Part shown: positions 18,288-27,414 of the stretch, in pieces
Layout: the number at the start of each line of letters is the position of its first letter
Numbering within the stretch: position 1 is the first letter of the stretch
Notes under the pieces: generated by a model
Database searches by the model: none
What the model saw: the letters and a program-made list of their open reading frames with translations, nothing else
What the model was told of the DNA's origin: nothing
Program-made: the position numbers and the translations under genes
Assembly: GCA_965120375.1 (NCBI GenBank)
Contig: CBCPMW010000007.1
Location: 38,554 to 102,553, forward strand
DNA: 64,000 bases
Reading direction: 5' to 3'
From: CASPLG01 sp965120375
GTDB lineage: Bacteria > Bacillota > Clostridia > Oscillospirales > Acutalibacteraceae

Positions 18288-18467
18288 TTTATTTCATATT
18301 AATAAGCTATTAAATATTGGAGTTTAAGTGAATTTTAGATATTTTTACTTAAATACGTCTTTCTTTTAATTTAATTAATGAGATTATAATTAGATTCTTA
18401 AGAATAAGATATACCTAATGAGTTATAATACGTATCGGGTCAAAAAATTTATGGGGGGAGTATTGTT

Positions 18468-21400
18468 GTGGATTTGAAAAATGCAACGGCGGCTGGAGTA
18501 CTTTCAGCATTTGTGGGTGTAGTCACTTGGATGATTGTTAAAGGGTTTAATTCTGATCAAATTTGTAGATTGGGTAGAAAGTTAAGCAATTCAGAAGGGG
18601 CAAGGTACCACGCTGAATTCCTTAATAATGAGCTAAGAAAGGAAAACGAGGAACTGAAGGTAAAAGTGGAGGCCTTGAATGTTACAAATGAGAAATTAAG
18701 AGCAATGCTTGGTGGTTTTCCACAATTAGAGCGTGATAGCTTAGAAGATGTAGATAACGTTGATAGGCTGCGAGGTGAAGTAGATCGATTCCGTGATCTG
18801 CTTGATCGGCTTGAGAGGTTAATTAATCAAGAAAGCGGAAATGTAGGGGATGGCCGAAGAAGAGGTAGCTATGATGGTGACCAAAAAATTGAGGAGTTTG
18901 TAAATGGGTCCTCTGGAGGTGGAATGGACTCCTCCCAAAGAATTGACATGGATGAGGTTCAGAATTTGTCATTGAGCAGCTTAAGCTTAAATTCGGATGG
19001 TGTTGGAGCGAAGCATCCGTCTGAGGAAGATATGGCCATGCGTAGGGAACTTGAAGAAATTAGAGAAGGGTTAAGTTTACAAAAACAGAAAATCGAATGT
19101 CTCCAGGGAGAAGTTACACAGAACAATGAAAAAAGTAAAAACTATGATGTTTGTCTTATGAATTTAAAGGAACAAGTAGATGGCTTAGTGAGTATGCTTG
19201 ATAAAGTTTCACCAAACGGAGAATACGGCGGTTTAGATTTAAAGGAGTTAAATAAAAATCTAGGAGTTGTGATTGACAGGGTACAGGAGATTGAAAACAG
19301 GCTTAATCCATTGTCTTCTGAAAACGCAATGGATGGAATTAAGGTAGCTATCGCAAGCTTGAGCGATAAGGTTCAGGATCTAAACAAGAGTTTCGAGGAA
19401 TATAAAAAAAATCCGGAGGGGTATAGTAGGGAGTCTGGAGTGACGGAGTCGTCTGTTATTGATGTAGAGAAAGCGTATATTAAAATGTTAGAAGGAAAGC
19501 TTGCACTTATAGATGAACAACATGAGGCCTTAGGTGAACAGTTTGATTTATTTATGCGAAATGTTGAAGAAGAGGTCGATGCTAAAATCAAGGGTGAAAT
19601 AGATGAATTAAGGAAGAGTTTGGAAGACGACATAGATAAATTAAGGAAAGGTGGGGGATGTGACTTTGGACGTTTAGGCGATAGTGTAGCAGATTTATGT
19701 AAAAAAGTGGGTGAACTTTCATGTAGGGTTGATGAAATCATAGATACTAAAGGTGAAGTTGAAAGAAGAGAAGTTAATGTTGGCTCTAATGCTGTAGACT
19801 CTGAGAAGAGTCATCCTATGGGTTTATCTGGTGTGGATGGCGCTAATGAAGAAGAAGATATTGGTGACGATATAACTGTCGTTGAATCACCAGATTTTGG
19901 AAGTGTAAAGTCTGTTGATGAGTACAAGCAAAGGTGTGGTGTGCCGAGAGGAGTTGATGCTGTCTCTAATCCTGTAGACTCTGAGAAGAGTCATCCTGCT
20001 GTGGATCTATATAGTGTGGACGACGCGAGTGAAAGAGGAGAAGTTATTGATGGCGATATAGCTGGTGAAAAAGTTGCCTTTGAATTTGAAGAGATGAATC
20101 GTTGGAAATCTTCAGTTGAAGAGCGTATTCAAGAGGTTCAGGACCGCACATTTGAAGATATGGATCGTTGGAAATCTTCAGTTGAAGAGCGTATTCAAGG
20201 GGTTCAGAACCGCACATTTGAAGATATGGATCGTTGGAGATCTTCAGTTGAAGAGTGGATTCAAGGAATTCAGGGCAGAGTTGATGCCTTAGCTGAGAGT
20301 AATCAAAAGAAAAATGGGAAAATTAATGAAATTGAAGAGGCGCTTTTTAGTGAGTTTAGGCAAGAAGACGGAGAAGAAATGACCGAAGAAGGTGTCAGCG
20401 TTTTCGAAATGTTTATGGAAACGTGCAAAGGACTTGGTGTTAATAGGAGTAATTGTTTGGAATTTGGGAAAAGAGATAACCTGAAAGAGTTGCGAGGAGA
20501 GTGTCAGGGAGAACATCAAGATCTAAGAGGGCAACTTGGAGGTCTAGAAGAACAGATTCGAGATATAAAAGCACAACTTCAAGATCCAAAACAACAAGAT
20601 TTGAGAGGAGAGTGTCAAGGAGAACATCAAGATCTGAGAAGGCAACTTGGAGGTCTAGAAGAACAGATTCGAGATATAAAAGCACAACTTCAAGATCCAA
20701 AACAGCAAGCAGCTGGTTTGGAAAAAGTGGATCTAGAAAGCGTGATCGAAAATGTAGACAGTCACCTTGGAGTTAGCCAGTTGAGAGCTTCAGTAGGAAC
20801 AATAGGTGAACAGGTGGAATCTCTAATTGATGCTGTTAATTCGATGTCTAATTCTAATGGAAATGAATCCTCAACTGAAAATGGTAAAAAAAAAAGTGAT
20901 GAAGTAATAAGTTCGTTGGTTGTTCCCTTCCAAGATTCCCCTTTAGAGAAAGATGAGGAAAAAGCAGTAACTCCTCAAATTTCTCCTGTTAAAGAGGATG
21001 TGGGTTCTGTGTCGTCTCTTTCTGCCGAACAAAACAGGGGATTGAACAATCCAGCGCGACTGATTGGTAGTAAAGAACTTGACGAAGTTGCGGGGTATGT
21101 ATGCAGTCTTGTGAATTGCCAACTTGATAGTACAGTTAAGGTGAAGAATCCTTTAGTATATGAACTTCTAAAGATAGAGGATGACAATGATATTCATGGT
21201 AATCATATTAAGGCCTTAGAGGTATTGTTTAAAGCTATGAGGGGAGATAAGGCCAGTGAAGAAGAGTTTAGGTCTCTTCTAAAAAGATCGTCGGTGGAAG
21301 AAGAGATGCAAGAAAAGATTATGGGGCTTTATAGCGTATGGGAAGGAGTCACTGAACGGTATAGTAACATGTGCACAATTAGTGAGAGTGAGTATCCACC

Positions 21401-23798
21401 ACATATAACCTCTGATGAAAAAGAAATGTCTATATATGAAGGTTGGCTGGAAAATGGGGGATATTGCTTAGGTTTGTCGCTGTCTCTTTATGAAGATAAA
21501 GACTGGAATGTGGTTTTTAAAACGCTGGAGGAGATAGAAAAGGATCTAAAATATAAAGAGGTAGAATACGTCGATTTAATTACACGCGTTGAAAGAGGAC
21601 CTGAAATTAATTTATTAGAAAAGTGGAATGAAGCATTTGTAAATGGCGGACGTGAATGGCTTGAAAGAAATTTGGAAACTCGTCTGAAAGGGGTAAGAGC
21701 AGCAGCTTCTCGTTTTGATACGGGTATTGTTAGCGAATCTAGGAGACCAGGAAAGTATGTGACAAACAAATTGAGTTATTTCGAACGAATGAAATTAGCC
21801 TACAAAGATAAGGTTAAAGGTTATTTGTGTGAGGTAAGCTCGGAAGCAAGTACCGTGAAGGAAACTCAACGAGGAAATACAGATCAGGGAGCTTTTGGGG
21901 CTCGGAGTCAAAGTGGTAGAGTGAGTCGCACAGAGGTGCCGAAAAAAAAAAATTGGGAAATCATAAATGAGTTTGAGCAAGGGCTATTGAGTGCACCTAG
22001 TATCGTTGACGATTTAGGTGTCTCAGAGCCATCAAGAAAACGAAAATATATGTTGCTATTGGACTCATTACGTGGATCTAGTGGCGTCGATGCGGAAGAT
22101 AGAGTCGAAATTATGGAACAGGCGTTTAAGGATATCAAGTATTTTGAAGATGAGGGAGAAATTATTGATTTAGCGGAGATATTTGATGGAATAGAAGATT
22201 TGTCGGAAGAAGACTATAAAGAGTGGAAAAAGTGTCTGAACTTGTTCGAAGAATTACGAAAAATGCGACAAAAAGCAACTGAAAGAGAGCATCGTCCGGC
22301 GGGTTGGGGATTTGGATATGATGGACTATATTCTCAATGGAGTCTGACAGGATCTTTTCTGGCGCAAATTAGGGGATTTAGGCCGTTGGATGATGATGAA
22401 GAAGGATACAAGTGGCTAACCGCAATGTTGAGACATTGGAAAGAATTTGTTGATAGAGAACAATTAGATGAGCGTGCTTTTGTTGGGAGAATAGAACAGA
22501 AAAAGAAGGTTATTGATAGAATTCGTGAAGTTGATATTAATAAAAATGCGCGGTTCATGAAATACATAAATGAAAATTTTGTTGAAGCTTTGAAGAAGAA
22601 ATTGGATGGAGAATTTATTGATCCAGATGATGAGTTTATGAAAAAAGACGGAAGCGTTTTTGGGATTGATATGAATTATTATGAACGTTTAGTGTTTTTT
22701 TCTGGTATGATGAAAGAATTGAAGGCGACAATAGGAGAAACCGTTGATCTGGGAAAAGATTTCGAAGGAATGAGTGAAGATATCAAGAAAAAATACAATC
22801 AGTATAAAACCCAAGCAGTGGGTGAATATTTTTTGAACCGGCGTAGTCTCGATAGTATTGAGGAAAGCTCATTGAAGAATAAGGAGGATATCTTATTACT
22901 TTATGGTGAATGGTTAAAAAGGATGGAGCCGCTGTTTTTTAAGCTTCTTTTGCAAGAGTTAGAATTTTGTATGGAGAATGATAAATGGTTAGATGATAAG
23001 TTTTTAATGGAAGTTACTGACGAAATCAAGGAAGAAAGTTTGAAAGAATGGTGTCTTCTTCCTGAGGGGCCAGGCGATTTGAAGTCGGACCATATTAAAA
23101 TGGTAAAGGAGGGCCGCAAGGCTTTATTAGATCAGTTATATAAGAATTGGAAAGATGAAATTTCTTTTAGTTTTGATTCTGTTATGAATGAAGAGCTACG
23201 CAGAAAGACTACAGGTAAAGAGTATATTGATGCCGCGGGGCCAGATGTGAAAAATGCGTATACTAAGTATAAAAAACTTCGTGTAGACTATTTCAGGAGA
23301 ATGAGGAATACTACGAGTTCTGAGAGAAGATCTTTAATTTTCGACACTGAAAAGGGGAAAAGTTGTCGTGTTCTGCCGCGGAGGTGGACCTATAGATATG
23401 AAGTTTTGTATACGTTATGGGAAGCAGCTGAAAAAAGGTGTACAGGTGCTATTATAGAACATCTAAAGAATGTAAGTTCAATTAAAGGTAATAATTCTAT
23501 AGAGTTTGCAACTGCTGTGGAGCAGACTTATGGGTATTTTGAAAAAGTTCAAGAAGAGTTGGGAGAAGGAGAAATACTTGATTTAGAAAAATTCAACAAA
23601 ATACCAGATCTTTTAGTGGAAGAGTATAAAAGGTGGAAAGATCTTAAGGAACTTTTTGATAAGGTAAAAGGGATGCAAGAAGGAGGTCGCCCAGAAAATT
23701 GGAAAGATGAGTACGAAGAGTTGTATGAGTCGTATTGCAGTGAAACAGGTTGTTTCTTATATTTGATGAGGAATATGGAGAACAATGTTCGAGTTTAA
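18468..23798 (+). CDS. giant membrane-anchored coiled-coil and repeat protein, unknown
   Basis: A 1776-residue protein starting at GTG 18468, about eight bases after GGGGGGAG. Residues about 5-26 form a membrane segment, then a leucine-zipper-like coil (residues 35-80). The central part is acidic and coiled, with a twice-used phrase ending VDSEKSHP (about 443 and 505), a 22-residue unit three times (541-606) and a 37-residue unit twice (675-748). The C-terminal half looks built from diverged copies of one helical module, with the phrase DL...(D/E).(Y)..W or Y near residues 1231, 1424, 1584 and 1701, and later YE.LY..W. No enzyme motif is seen. It could be a surface rod, intracellular scaffold or host-interaction factor. 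It ends at a TAA followed by decayed coding sequence. Confidence 0.72.
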   Translation: MDLKNATAAGVLSAFVGVVTWMIVKGFNSDQICRLGRKLSNSEGARYHAEFLNNELRKENEELKVKVEALNVTNEKLRAMLGGFPQLERDSLEDVDNVDRLRGEVDRFRDLLDRLERLINQESGNVGDGRRRGSYDGDQKIEEFVNGSSGGGMDSSQRIDMDEVQNLSLSSLSLNSDGVGAKHPSEEDMAMRRELEEIREGLSLQKQKIECLQGEVTQNNEKSKNYDVCLMNLKEQVDGLVSMLDKVSPNGEYGGLDLKELNKNLGVVIDRVQEIENRLNPLSSENAMDGIKVAIASLSDKVQDLNKSFEEYKKNPEGYSRESGVTESSVIDVEKAYIKMLEGKLALIDEQHEALGEQFDLFMRNVEEEVDAKIKGEIDELRKSLEDDIDKLRKGGGCDFGRLGDSVADLCKKVGELSCRVDEIIDTKGEVERREVNVGSNAVDSEKSHPMGLSGVDGANEEEDIGDDITVVESPDFGSVKSVDEYKQRCGVPRGVDAVSNPVDSEKSHPAVDLYSVDDASERGEVIDGDIAGEKVAFEFEEMNRWKSSVEERIQEVQDRTFEDMDRWKSSVEERIQGVQNRTFEDMDRWRSSVEEWIQGIQGRVDALAESNQKKNGKINEIEEALFSEFRQEDGEEMTEEGVSVFEMFMETCKGLGVNRSNCLEFGKRDNLKELRGECQGEHQDLRGQLGGLEEQIRDIKAQLQDPKQQDLRGECQGEHQDLRRQLGGLEEQIRDIKAQLQDPKQQAAGLEKVDLESVIENVDSHLGVSQLRASVGTIGEQVESLIDAVNSMSNSNGNESSTENGKKKSDEVISSLVVPFQDSPLEKDEEKAVTPQISPVKEDVGSVSSLSAEQNRGLNNPARLIGSKELDEVAGYVCSLVNCQLDSTVKVKNPLVYELLKIEDDNDIHGNHIKALEVLFKAMRGDKASEEEFRSLLKRSSVEEEMQEKIMGLYSVWEGVTERYSNMCTISESEYPPHITSDEKEMSIYEGWLENGGYCLGLSLSLYEDKDWNVVFKTLEEIEKDLKYKEVEYVDLITRVERGPEINLLEKWNEAFVNGGREWLERNLETRLKGVRAAASRFDTGIVSESRRPGKYVTNKLSYFERMKLAYKDKVKGYLCEVSSEASTVKETQRGNTDQGAFGARSQSGRVSRTEVPKKKNWEIINEFEQGLLSAPSIVDDLGVSEPSRKRKYMLLLDSLRGSSGVDAEDRVEIMEQAFKDIKYFEDEGEIIDLAEIFDGIEDLSEEDYKEWKKCLNLFEELRKMRQKATEREHRPAGWGFGYDGLYSQWSLTGSFLAQIRGFRPLDDDEEGYKWLTAMLRHWKEFVDREQLDERAFVGRIEQKKKVIDRIREVDINKNARFMKYINENFVEALKKKLDGEFIDPDDEFMKKDGSVFGIDMNYYERLVFFSGMMKELKATIGETVDLGKDFEGMSEDIKKKYNQYKTQAVGEYFLNRRSLDSIEESSLKNKEDILLLYGEWLKRMEPLFFKLLLQELEFCMENDKWLDDKFLMEVTDEIKEESLKEWCLLPEGPGDLKSDHIKMVKEGRKALLDQLYKNWKDEISFSFDSVMNEELRRKTTGKEYIDAAGPDVKNAYTKYKKLRVDYFRRMRNTTSSERRSLIFDTEKGKSCRVLPRRWTYRYEVLYTLWEAAEKRCTGAIIEHLKNVSSIKGNNSIEFATAVEQTYGYFEKVQEELGEGEILDLEKFNKIPDLLVEEYKRWKDLKELFDKVKGMQEGGRPENWKDEYEELYESYCSETGCFLYLMRNMENNVRV
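20088..20285 (+). repeat. 66-base coding repeat, three copies
   Basis: Three head-to-tail 66-base units in the 1776-residue gene encode the 22-residue phrase with RWKSSVEERIQ. Copies one and two are nearly identical in DNA; the third has drifted (RWRSSVEEWIQ). The period fits a long helical coil. Confidence 0.8.
20490..20711 (+). repeat. 111-base direct coding repeat, two copies
   Basis: Units at 20490-20600 and 20601-20711 differ at only a few bases and encode LRGECQGEHQDLR followed by QLGGLEEQIRDIKAQLQDP. The near-identity points to a recent duplication inside the coiled-coil region. Confidence 0.9.
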
Positions 23799-24170
23799 GG
23801 GTAGTTGTAGAGGATCCGACTGGTGGTTTTGTCCCATTAGAAGAGATTACTCTGGGGATTATGTAGGTTACGTCAGAAAAGATATTCCAGGGGAAGACAG
23901 GAACAAGAGAGAAAATTTGGATGGTAAATCACAAATTCCCGCCTACCATTCAAAGGTCAGAAGAGGAACAGTAGGAGATGAAGGGCACATGAAGTCAGTG
24001 TTGAGAGTGGCGATCATCTCACAGTTGTATTAGGTTTCTTCTACAGATGTGTCTAGTTTGCGAGTTCTTCAAATTATCCTGAGCTAAAAAAGATTCAAAT
24101 CAAGAACGGTAGGGCTTACGTAACGATTTATTGTAGCGATACAAGAGCTTTAAATTTCGCGCCGGGCTAA
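23799..24170 (+). pseudogene. decayed, frameshifted coding remnant after the giant protein
   Basis: Protein-like stretches follow the stop of the 1776-residue gene in different frames. One frame reads VVVEDPTGGFVPLEEIT up to a TAG at 23864. A second reads YVGYVRKDIPGEDRN in the middle. A third reads HEVSVESGDHLTVVLGFFYR, an in-frame TAG at 24054, then ELKKIQIKNGRAYVTIYCSD up to a TAA at 24168. The last part is in the same frame as the giant gene. This looks like an old gene end, or a separate gene, broken by at least two frameshifts and a nonsense codon. The 82-residue ORF at 23785-24033 is a by-product of it. Confidence 0.5.
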
Positions 24171-24224
24171 AATTTACGGAAGTTAGTAAAGAACTATTAT
24201 GAAAATTAAAAGTAGTTTGAAAAT

Positions 24225-24941
24225 CTAAATATTATTTTCTACAAATCCATGATATCCGATATAGTCGACTGTAAACCAGTTTTCCCATTCTCCCAGTTTT
24301 AGTAGATTTACATTTTTGGGAATGGTTGTGACTATGTCGGATTTTTTATTTGGACGCTTATATAAGTTTATTTCAGATGATGTAGTAATCACCTGAGCAA
24401 TTTGAGGATTAACAAGTGGCAAAGCAAAAAATTCAGTTATAGACATTGCTAAGTTTTCTGATATTTTTTCAATATTTTCTTTTACCCAAATTGAATCAGG
24501 CTCACTGTCACGTTTTGCAATTTCTAGTTTTATATAAGGATCGGTTTTATGTTTCAAAGTGTCCAAAGTATTTAAACTAATTCTTTGTATATTATCCGAG
24601 AGGGGATAAATTTCTTTAAAGTTTTTACAAAATATTTTGGAAGCACGATTGCTATCAGGATTTCCCGGAACAAAAAAGATATTAATTCCCCTTGCTTTTT
24701 CTGTTTTGTTGTTACTAATTTTACCAGAATTTATTTCCAAATTTAAATCATAGTTGTTTTCGGTTTTTTCTTTAGTTTTTGATTTTGAAGGTTTGAAATT
24801 GTATCGAAAATAGTTAACTGTAGACGAAGTCAAATATGGGACAAGTTCATCTACAATTAGGTTCATATAATATTCTTCGGTTCCTCCATCTATATAATGA
24901 TTCAATCCATTTCTAGACGGGTTTAAATATACAGTAGGCAA
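24225..24941 (-). CDS. divergent N-acetylmuramoyl-L-alanine amidase-like protein with SH3 domain
   Basis: About 238 residues. I prefer TTG 24941, which has GGAG eight bases upstream, over a GTG three codons earlier. The opening YLNPSRNG and GGTEEYYMNLIVDELVPYL resembles a clostridial Amidase_3 subfamily. So do the later FFVPGN, KNFKEIYP and IKLEIAKRD...IWVKENIEKI segments. The helical metal-ligand region that normally reads L.LHSNA appears here as LNLEINSGK, with no His, so the zinc site may be incomplete. Residues about 185-238 form a bacterial SH3 domain (VNLLKLGEWENWFTVDYIG). There is no signal peptide. It would act on, or only bind, peptidoglycan. Confidence 0.65.
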   Translation of the reverse strand: MPTVYLNPSRNGLNHYIDGGTEEYYMNLIVDELVPYLTSSTVNYFRYNFKPSKSKTKEKTENNYDLNLEINSGKISNNKTEKARGINIFFVPGNPDSNRASKIFCKNFKEIYPLSDNIQRISLNTLDTLKHKTDPYIKLEIAKRDSEPDSIWVKENIEKISENLAMSITEFFALPLVNPQIAQVITTSSEINLYKRPNKKSDIVTTIPKNVNLLKLGEWENWFTVDYIGYHGFVENNI

Positions 24942-25007
24942 AAAAATCACTCCATTAAAAAAATAAGTTTGTGTAATTCATATGAAAAATGGATAATAAA
25001 AAATAAC

Positions 25008-25922
25008 TTAAAAATGAGAGTGTTTTTTCTTTGGTTTGATTTTTAGTATTTTTGAAAAATATTGTTCGGTTTTCATAGAATTTGGTCTAATGAACCTACA
25101 TAAACAATATAGACATTCTGGATCCTTTGTTATAACGTTTAAACGTCCTTCGCAACAAAAAGTGCATTTAAATCCTATATTTTTTATTATATTTGGGGCT
25201 TCTTTGCTTATTGCTCCAAATGGAAAAACAAAAGCAGACGGGTATAATCCTGTTTCATCAAAAACTCTGTTTTGCATTTTGGTAACATCGTTTACTAACG
25301 CATTTTGATATTCACTTAAAGTTTCACTTTTCTTTTTGGTACACCCAATTCTAGGTTTTTTAGCAGAATGCATATCGTATGTATGGTTTTGTATTTCGAC
25401 AAGATTAGAGTCAATCATTTCTCTTATTTGATCCCAGGTAACATGAGAATAGTCGGCACTACATTCTGATTCATTACTATATTTATCAGTATATTTTCCA
25501 ATCGGAGAAAGCACAATTTTGCAGTTATATTGTTTTAGAAGAGGAAAAGCGTAAAGATAATTGTTATAATACCCATCGTCAAAAGTTATCATTATAGGTT
25601 TTTCAGGCAGTGGTTTGTCTAAATATACATAATCTAAAAGATCTTGAACTGTTATCGTTGTGTATCCTTTTTCTGTTATATATTTTAGATCATTTTCAAA
25701 TATATCTGGGTGAATCATAAATACATTTTGATGTTTTTTATTTTTTATGAGGCCATGATACATTAAAATAGGGAGTTCTTTAGAAAAGACAGAATCTATA
25801 TCAACAGCGACATTTTGTTTTGATGAAAAGACAATTAAAAGCGCCACAATAACTACCAGACTAGACATGGAAAGACAAAGCCAATTCAATACCTTTTTTT
25901 TCAGATAAAAACTAAAATACAT
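25008..25922 (-). CDS. membrane-anchored polysaccharide deacetylase
   Basis: A 304-residue protein with one N-terminal membrane segment (about 10-33) and an extracytoplasmic NodB-type domain. The opening LPILMYHGL, the metal and catalytic motif TFDDGYYNN and the HTYDMH metal-binding motif are all present, so it is probably active. Family members remove acetyl groups from peptidoglycan or other N-acetylhexosamine polymers. The start ATG 25922 follows an AAAGAGGA ribosome binding site. A perfect inverted repeat lies about 38 bases upstream. Confidence 0.88.
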   Translation of the reverse strand: MYFSFYLKKKVLNWLCLSMSSLVVIVALLIVFSSKQNVAVDIDSVFSKELPILMYHGLIKNKKHQNVFMIHPDIFENDLKYITEKGYTTITVQDLLDYVYLDKPLPEKPIMITFDDGYYNNYLYAFPLLKQYNCKIVLSPIGKYTDKYSNESECSADYSHVTWDQIREMIDSNLVEIQNHTYDMHSAKKPRIGCTKKKSETLSEYQNALVNDVTKMQNRVFDETGLYPSAFVFPFGAISKEAPNIIKNIGFKCTFCCEGRLNVITKDPECLYCLCRFIRPNSMKTEQYFSKILKIKPKKKHSHF

Positions 25923-25959
25923 TTCTACTATTATCCTCTTTCTTTTTTGTTTTTAGTTG

Positions 25960-25981
25960 TATACATTATCAATAATGTATA
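25960..25981. promoter_or_regulatory. perfect 10-base inverted repeat upstream of the deacetylase gene
   Basis: TATACATTAT, two bases (CA), then ATAATGTATA. It lies 38-59 bases before the minus-strand start codon, where a repressor would block transcription. There is no T-tract after it on either strand, so an operator is more likely than a terminator. The regulator is unknown. Confidence 0.5.
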
Positions 25982-26017
25982 TTTAGGTATCTTGGTTATC
26001 TTGACAACTAAAATAGA

Positions 26018-26317
26018 TTAAAGTGACTTTTTTTTAAGTTTTTTCATTATGGTGTCTTTTTTTAAAAGATTTTTAGAAAGAAGCTTTCTTCGTTTTTCTA
26101 CCCAGGTTTTTATATAACGGCAGCTCATAGTTATATCGAAACACTTGTTGTGAATAGTAAGGTAGTTTCCTGGTTTTAAATCTTTATGGTCTTCGGCTAC
26201 TGCTTCTAAGCTGTTTTCAAATTTTGACAAAACCTTTCCACTTCTATCAACAATTTCTATGTAGCCGGGAGTTATAGTTTTGGGAACTTTAATTTTTGGG
26301 ATTATTATGTCGTTCAT
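26018..26317 (-). CDS. small basic protein, unknown
   Basis: A 99-residue protein with a strong AGGAGG ribosome binding site nine bases before ATG 26317 and its own promoter, so it is certainly a gene. The first 65 residues look like a compact beta-rich domain (PGYIEIVDRSGKVLSKF, then PGNYLTIHNKCFDI). The C-terminus is a Lys/Arg-rich helix (residues 70-99). I do not recognise the family. The basic tail could bind nucleic acid or membrane. It has no signal peptide. Confidence 0.7.
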   Translation of the reverse strand: MNDIIIPKIKVPKTITPGYIEIVDRSGKVLSKFENSLEAVAEDHKDLKPGNYLTIHNKCFDITMSCRYIKTWVEKRRKLLSKNLLKKDTIMKKLKKKSL

Positions 26318-26361
26318 ATCTTTACCTCCTTTAATTTTTTGTCTACTTAGAATATACAGCT

Positions 26362-26390
26362 ATTATACAGTATATACAATAAAAAGTCAA
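26362..26390 (-). promoter_or_regulatory. sigma-A promoter of the 99-residue protein with TATACA repeats
   Basis: On the minus strand: TTGACT (26385-26390), a 17-base spacer and TATAAT (26362-26367). The spacer carries the short palindrome TATAC-A-GTATA (26364-26374), and the TATACA motif recurs nearby on the plus strand (about 26353, 26364 and 26372), which may mark a binding site. Confidence 0.7.
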
Positions 26391-26514
26391 TATATAATAA
26401 TAAAATTGTATATAGTATTCAAATTTTGAACGCTTAAATTTTTCGCCGGGTTGTGACAAAGTTTATAACAGGCAAAAGCTAAAATTTAAATATTAAAGGG
26501 ATGCGAGGGATATC

Positions 26515-27384
26515 GTGAAACAGGTAATATACATAGATGTGCTTATCGCCGTGAACCTTTTTATAAATTATTTTATTCTTTTGTCTACAGTTGGATTTTT
26601 AAACATAAAACCAAGTAAAATCAAAATATTATTTGGAGCGTTTTTAGGATCTATATTTTCGCTTTGTATAATTTTCCCAGATCAAAGCAAGTTTTTTTCG
26701 CTCGCTTTAAAGTTTTTTATTTCTGCTGTAATTGTTTGGGTTGCAATCTGTAGTCCTAAAGAAAAAATATATGTAAAAGCTATGCTTTGTTTTTATTCTA
26801 TAAGTTTTAGTATTTCTGGAATTATGTTTGCTATATGGTTTATATTTAGACCAAATGGACTTTTTATAAAAAATGGAATTGTTTATTTTGGTATTTCTCC
26901 TGTTGTTTTGATTTGTTCTACTGTTATCTCGTATTTTATTATAGAACTTATCAATAAAAATGTCGGGAAAAAAGAATTAAAAGAGGCGTTTTGTGAAGTC
27001 AAAGTGAAAATTTCAGAAAATACCATTTTTTTTAAAGCAAAAATTGATACAGGAAACCTCATTAAAGAACCATTTTCAGGACTTTCAGTAGTTGTAGTCA
27101 ACAAAAAAATTTTAAAAAGCGATTTATTTTATAATTTTTCGGATATTTATGATTTTTTTGAAAATGTAGATAAACCGGAATATATAAAATGTAATCTGAA
27201 AAACAAATTAAGGTTAATACCGTTTTATAGTGTTGCAGGGAAGGGGGTATTACCGGCATTTAAACCAGATTATATAGAAATAAATGGTAGTAAAGTTAAA
27301 AAAGATGCATATTTGGCTGTTTGTAGACATGAATTTTTGCAAGAGGGGTTCGATGGACTTGTAAGTCCAGAATTGCTTGACTAA
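26515..27384 (+). CDS. spoIIGA: sporulation sigma-E processing peptidase SpoIIGA
   Basis: The 289-residue protein has about five membrane segments in its first 145 residues, followed by an aspartic-protease-like domain with the DTGN motif (AKIDTGNLIKEPFSGL) and the late GFDGLVSPELL. SpoIIGA cleaves pro-sigma-E in the mother cell after a signal from the forespore. The start is GTG 26515. The sigE gene follows after 30 bases, the classic arrangement. Upstream (26442-26448, minus) is CGGCGAA, one base off the Spo0A box TGnCGAA; this is a weak candidate only. Confidence 0.95.
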   Translation: MKQVIYIDVLIAVNLFINYFILLSTVGFLNIKPSKIKILFGAFLGSIFSLCIIFPDQSKFFSLALKFFISAVIVWVAICSPKEKIYVKAMLCFYSISFSISGIMFAIWFIFRPNGLFIKNGIVYFGISPVVLICSTVISYFIIELINKNVGKKELKEAFCEVKVKISENTIFFKAKIDTGNLIKEPFSGLSVVVVNKKILKSDLFYNFSDIYDFFENVDKPEYIKCNLKNKLRLIPFYSVAGKGVLPAFKPDYIEINGSKVKKDAYLAVCRHEFLQEGFDGLVSPELLD

Positions 27385-27414
27385 ATTTTAATAAGTTAGG
27401 AGAATGGTTAAGGT

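Noticed and set aside
23785..24033. 82-codon ORF as a separate gene
   Set aside because: It overlaps the end of the giant gene, has no ribosome binding site, and protein-like signal switches frames across it. Treated as a decayed remnant.
26442..26448. Spo0A box upstream of spoIIGA
   Set aside because: CGGCGAA on the minus strand has one mismatch to TGnCGAA and no clear sigma-A promoter with the 22-base spacing lies over it. Too weak to list as a site.
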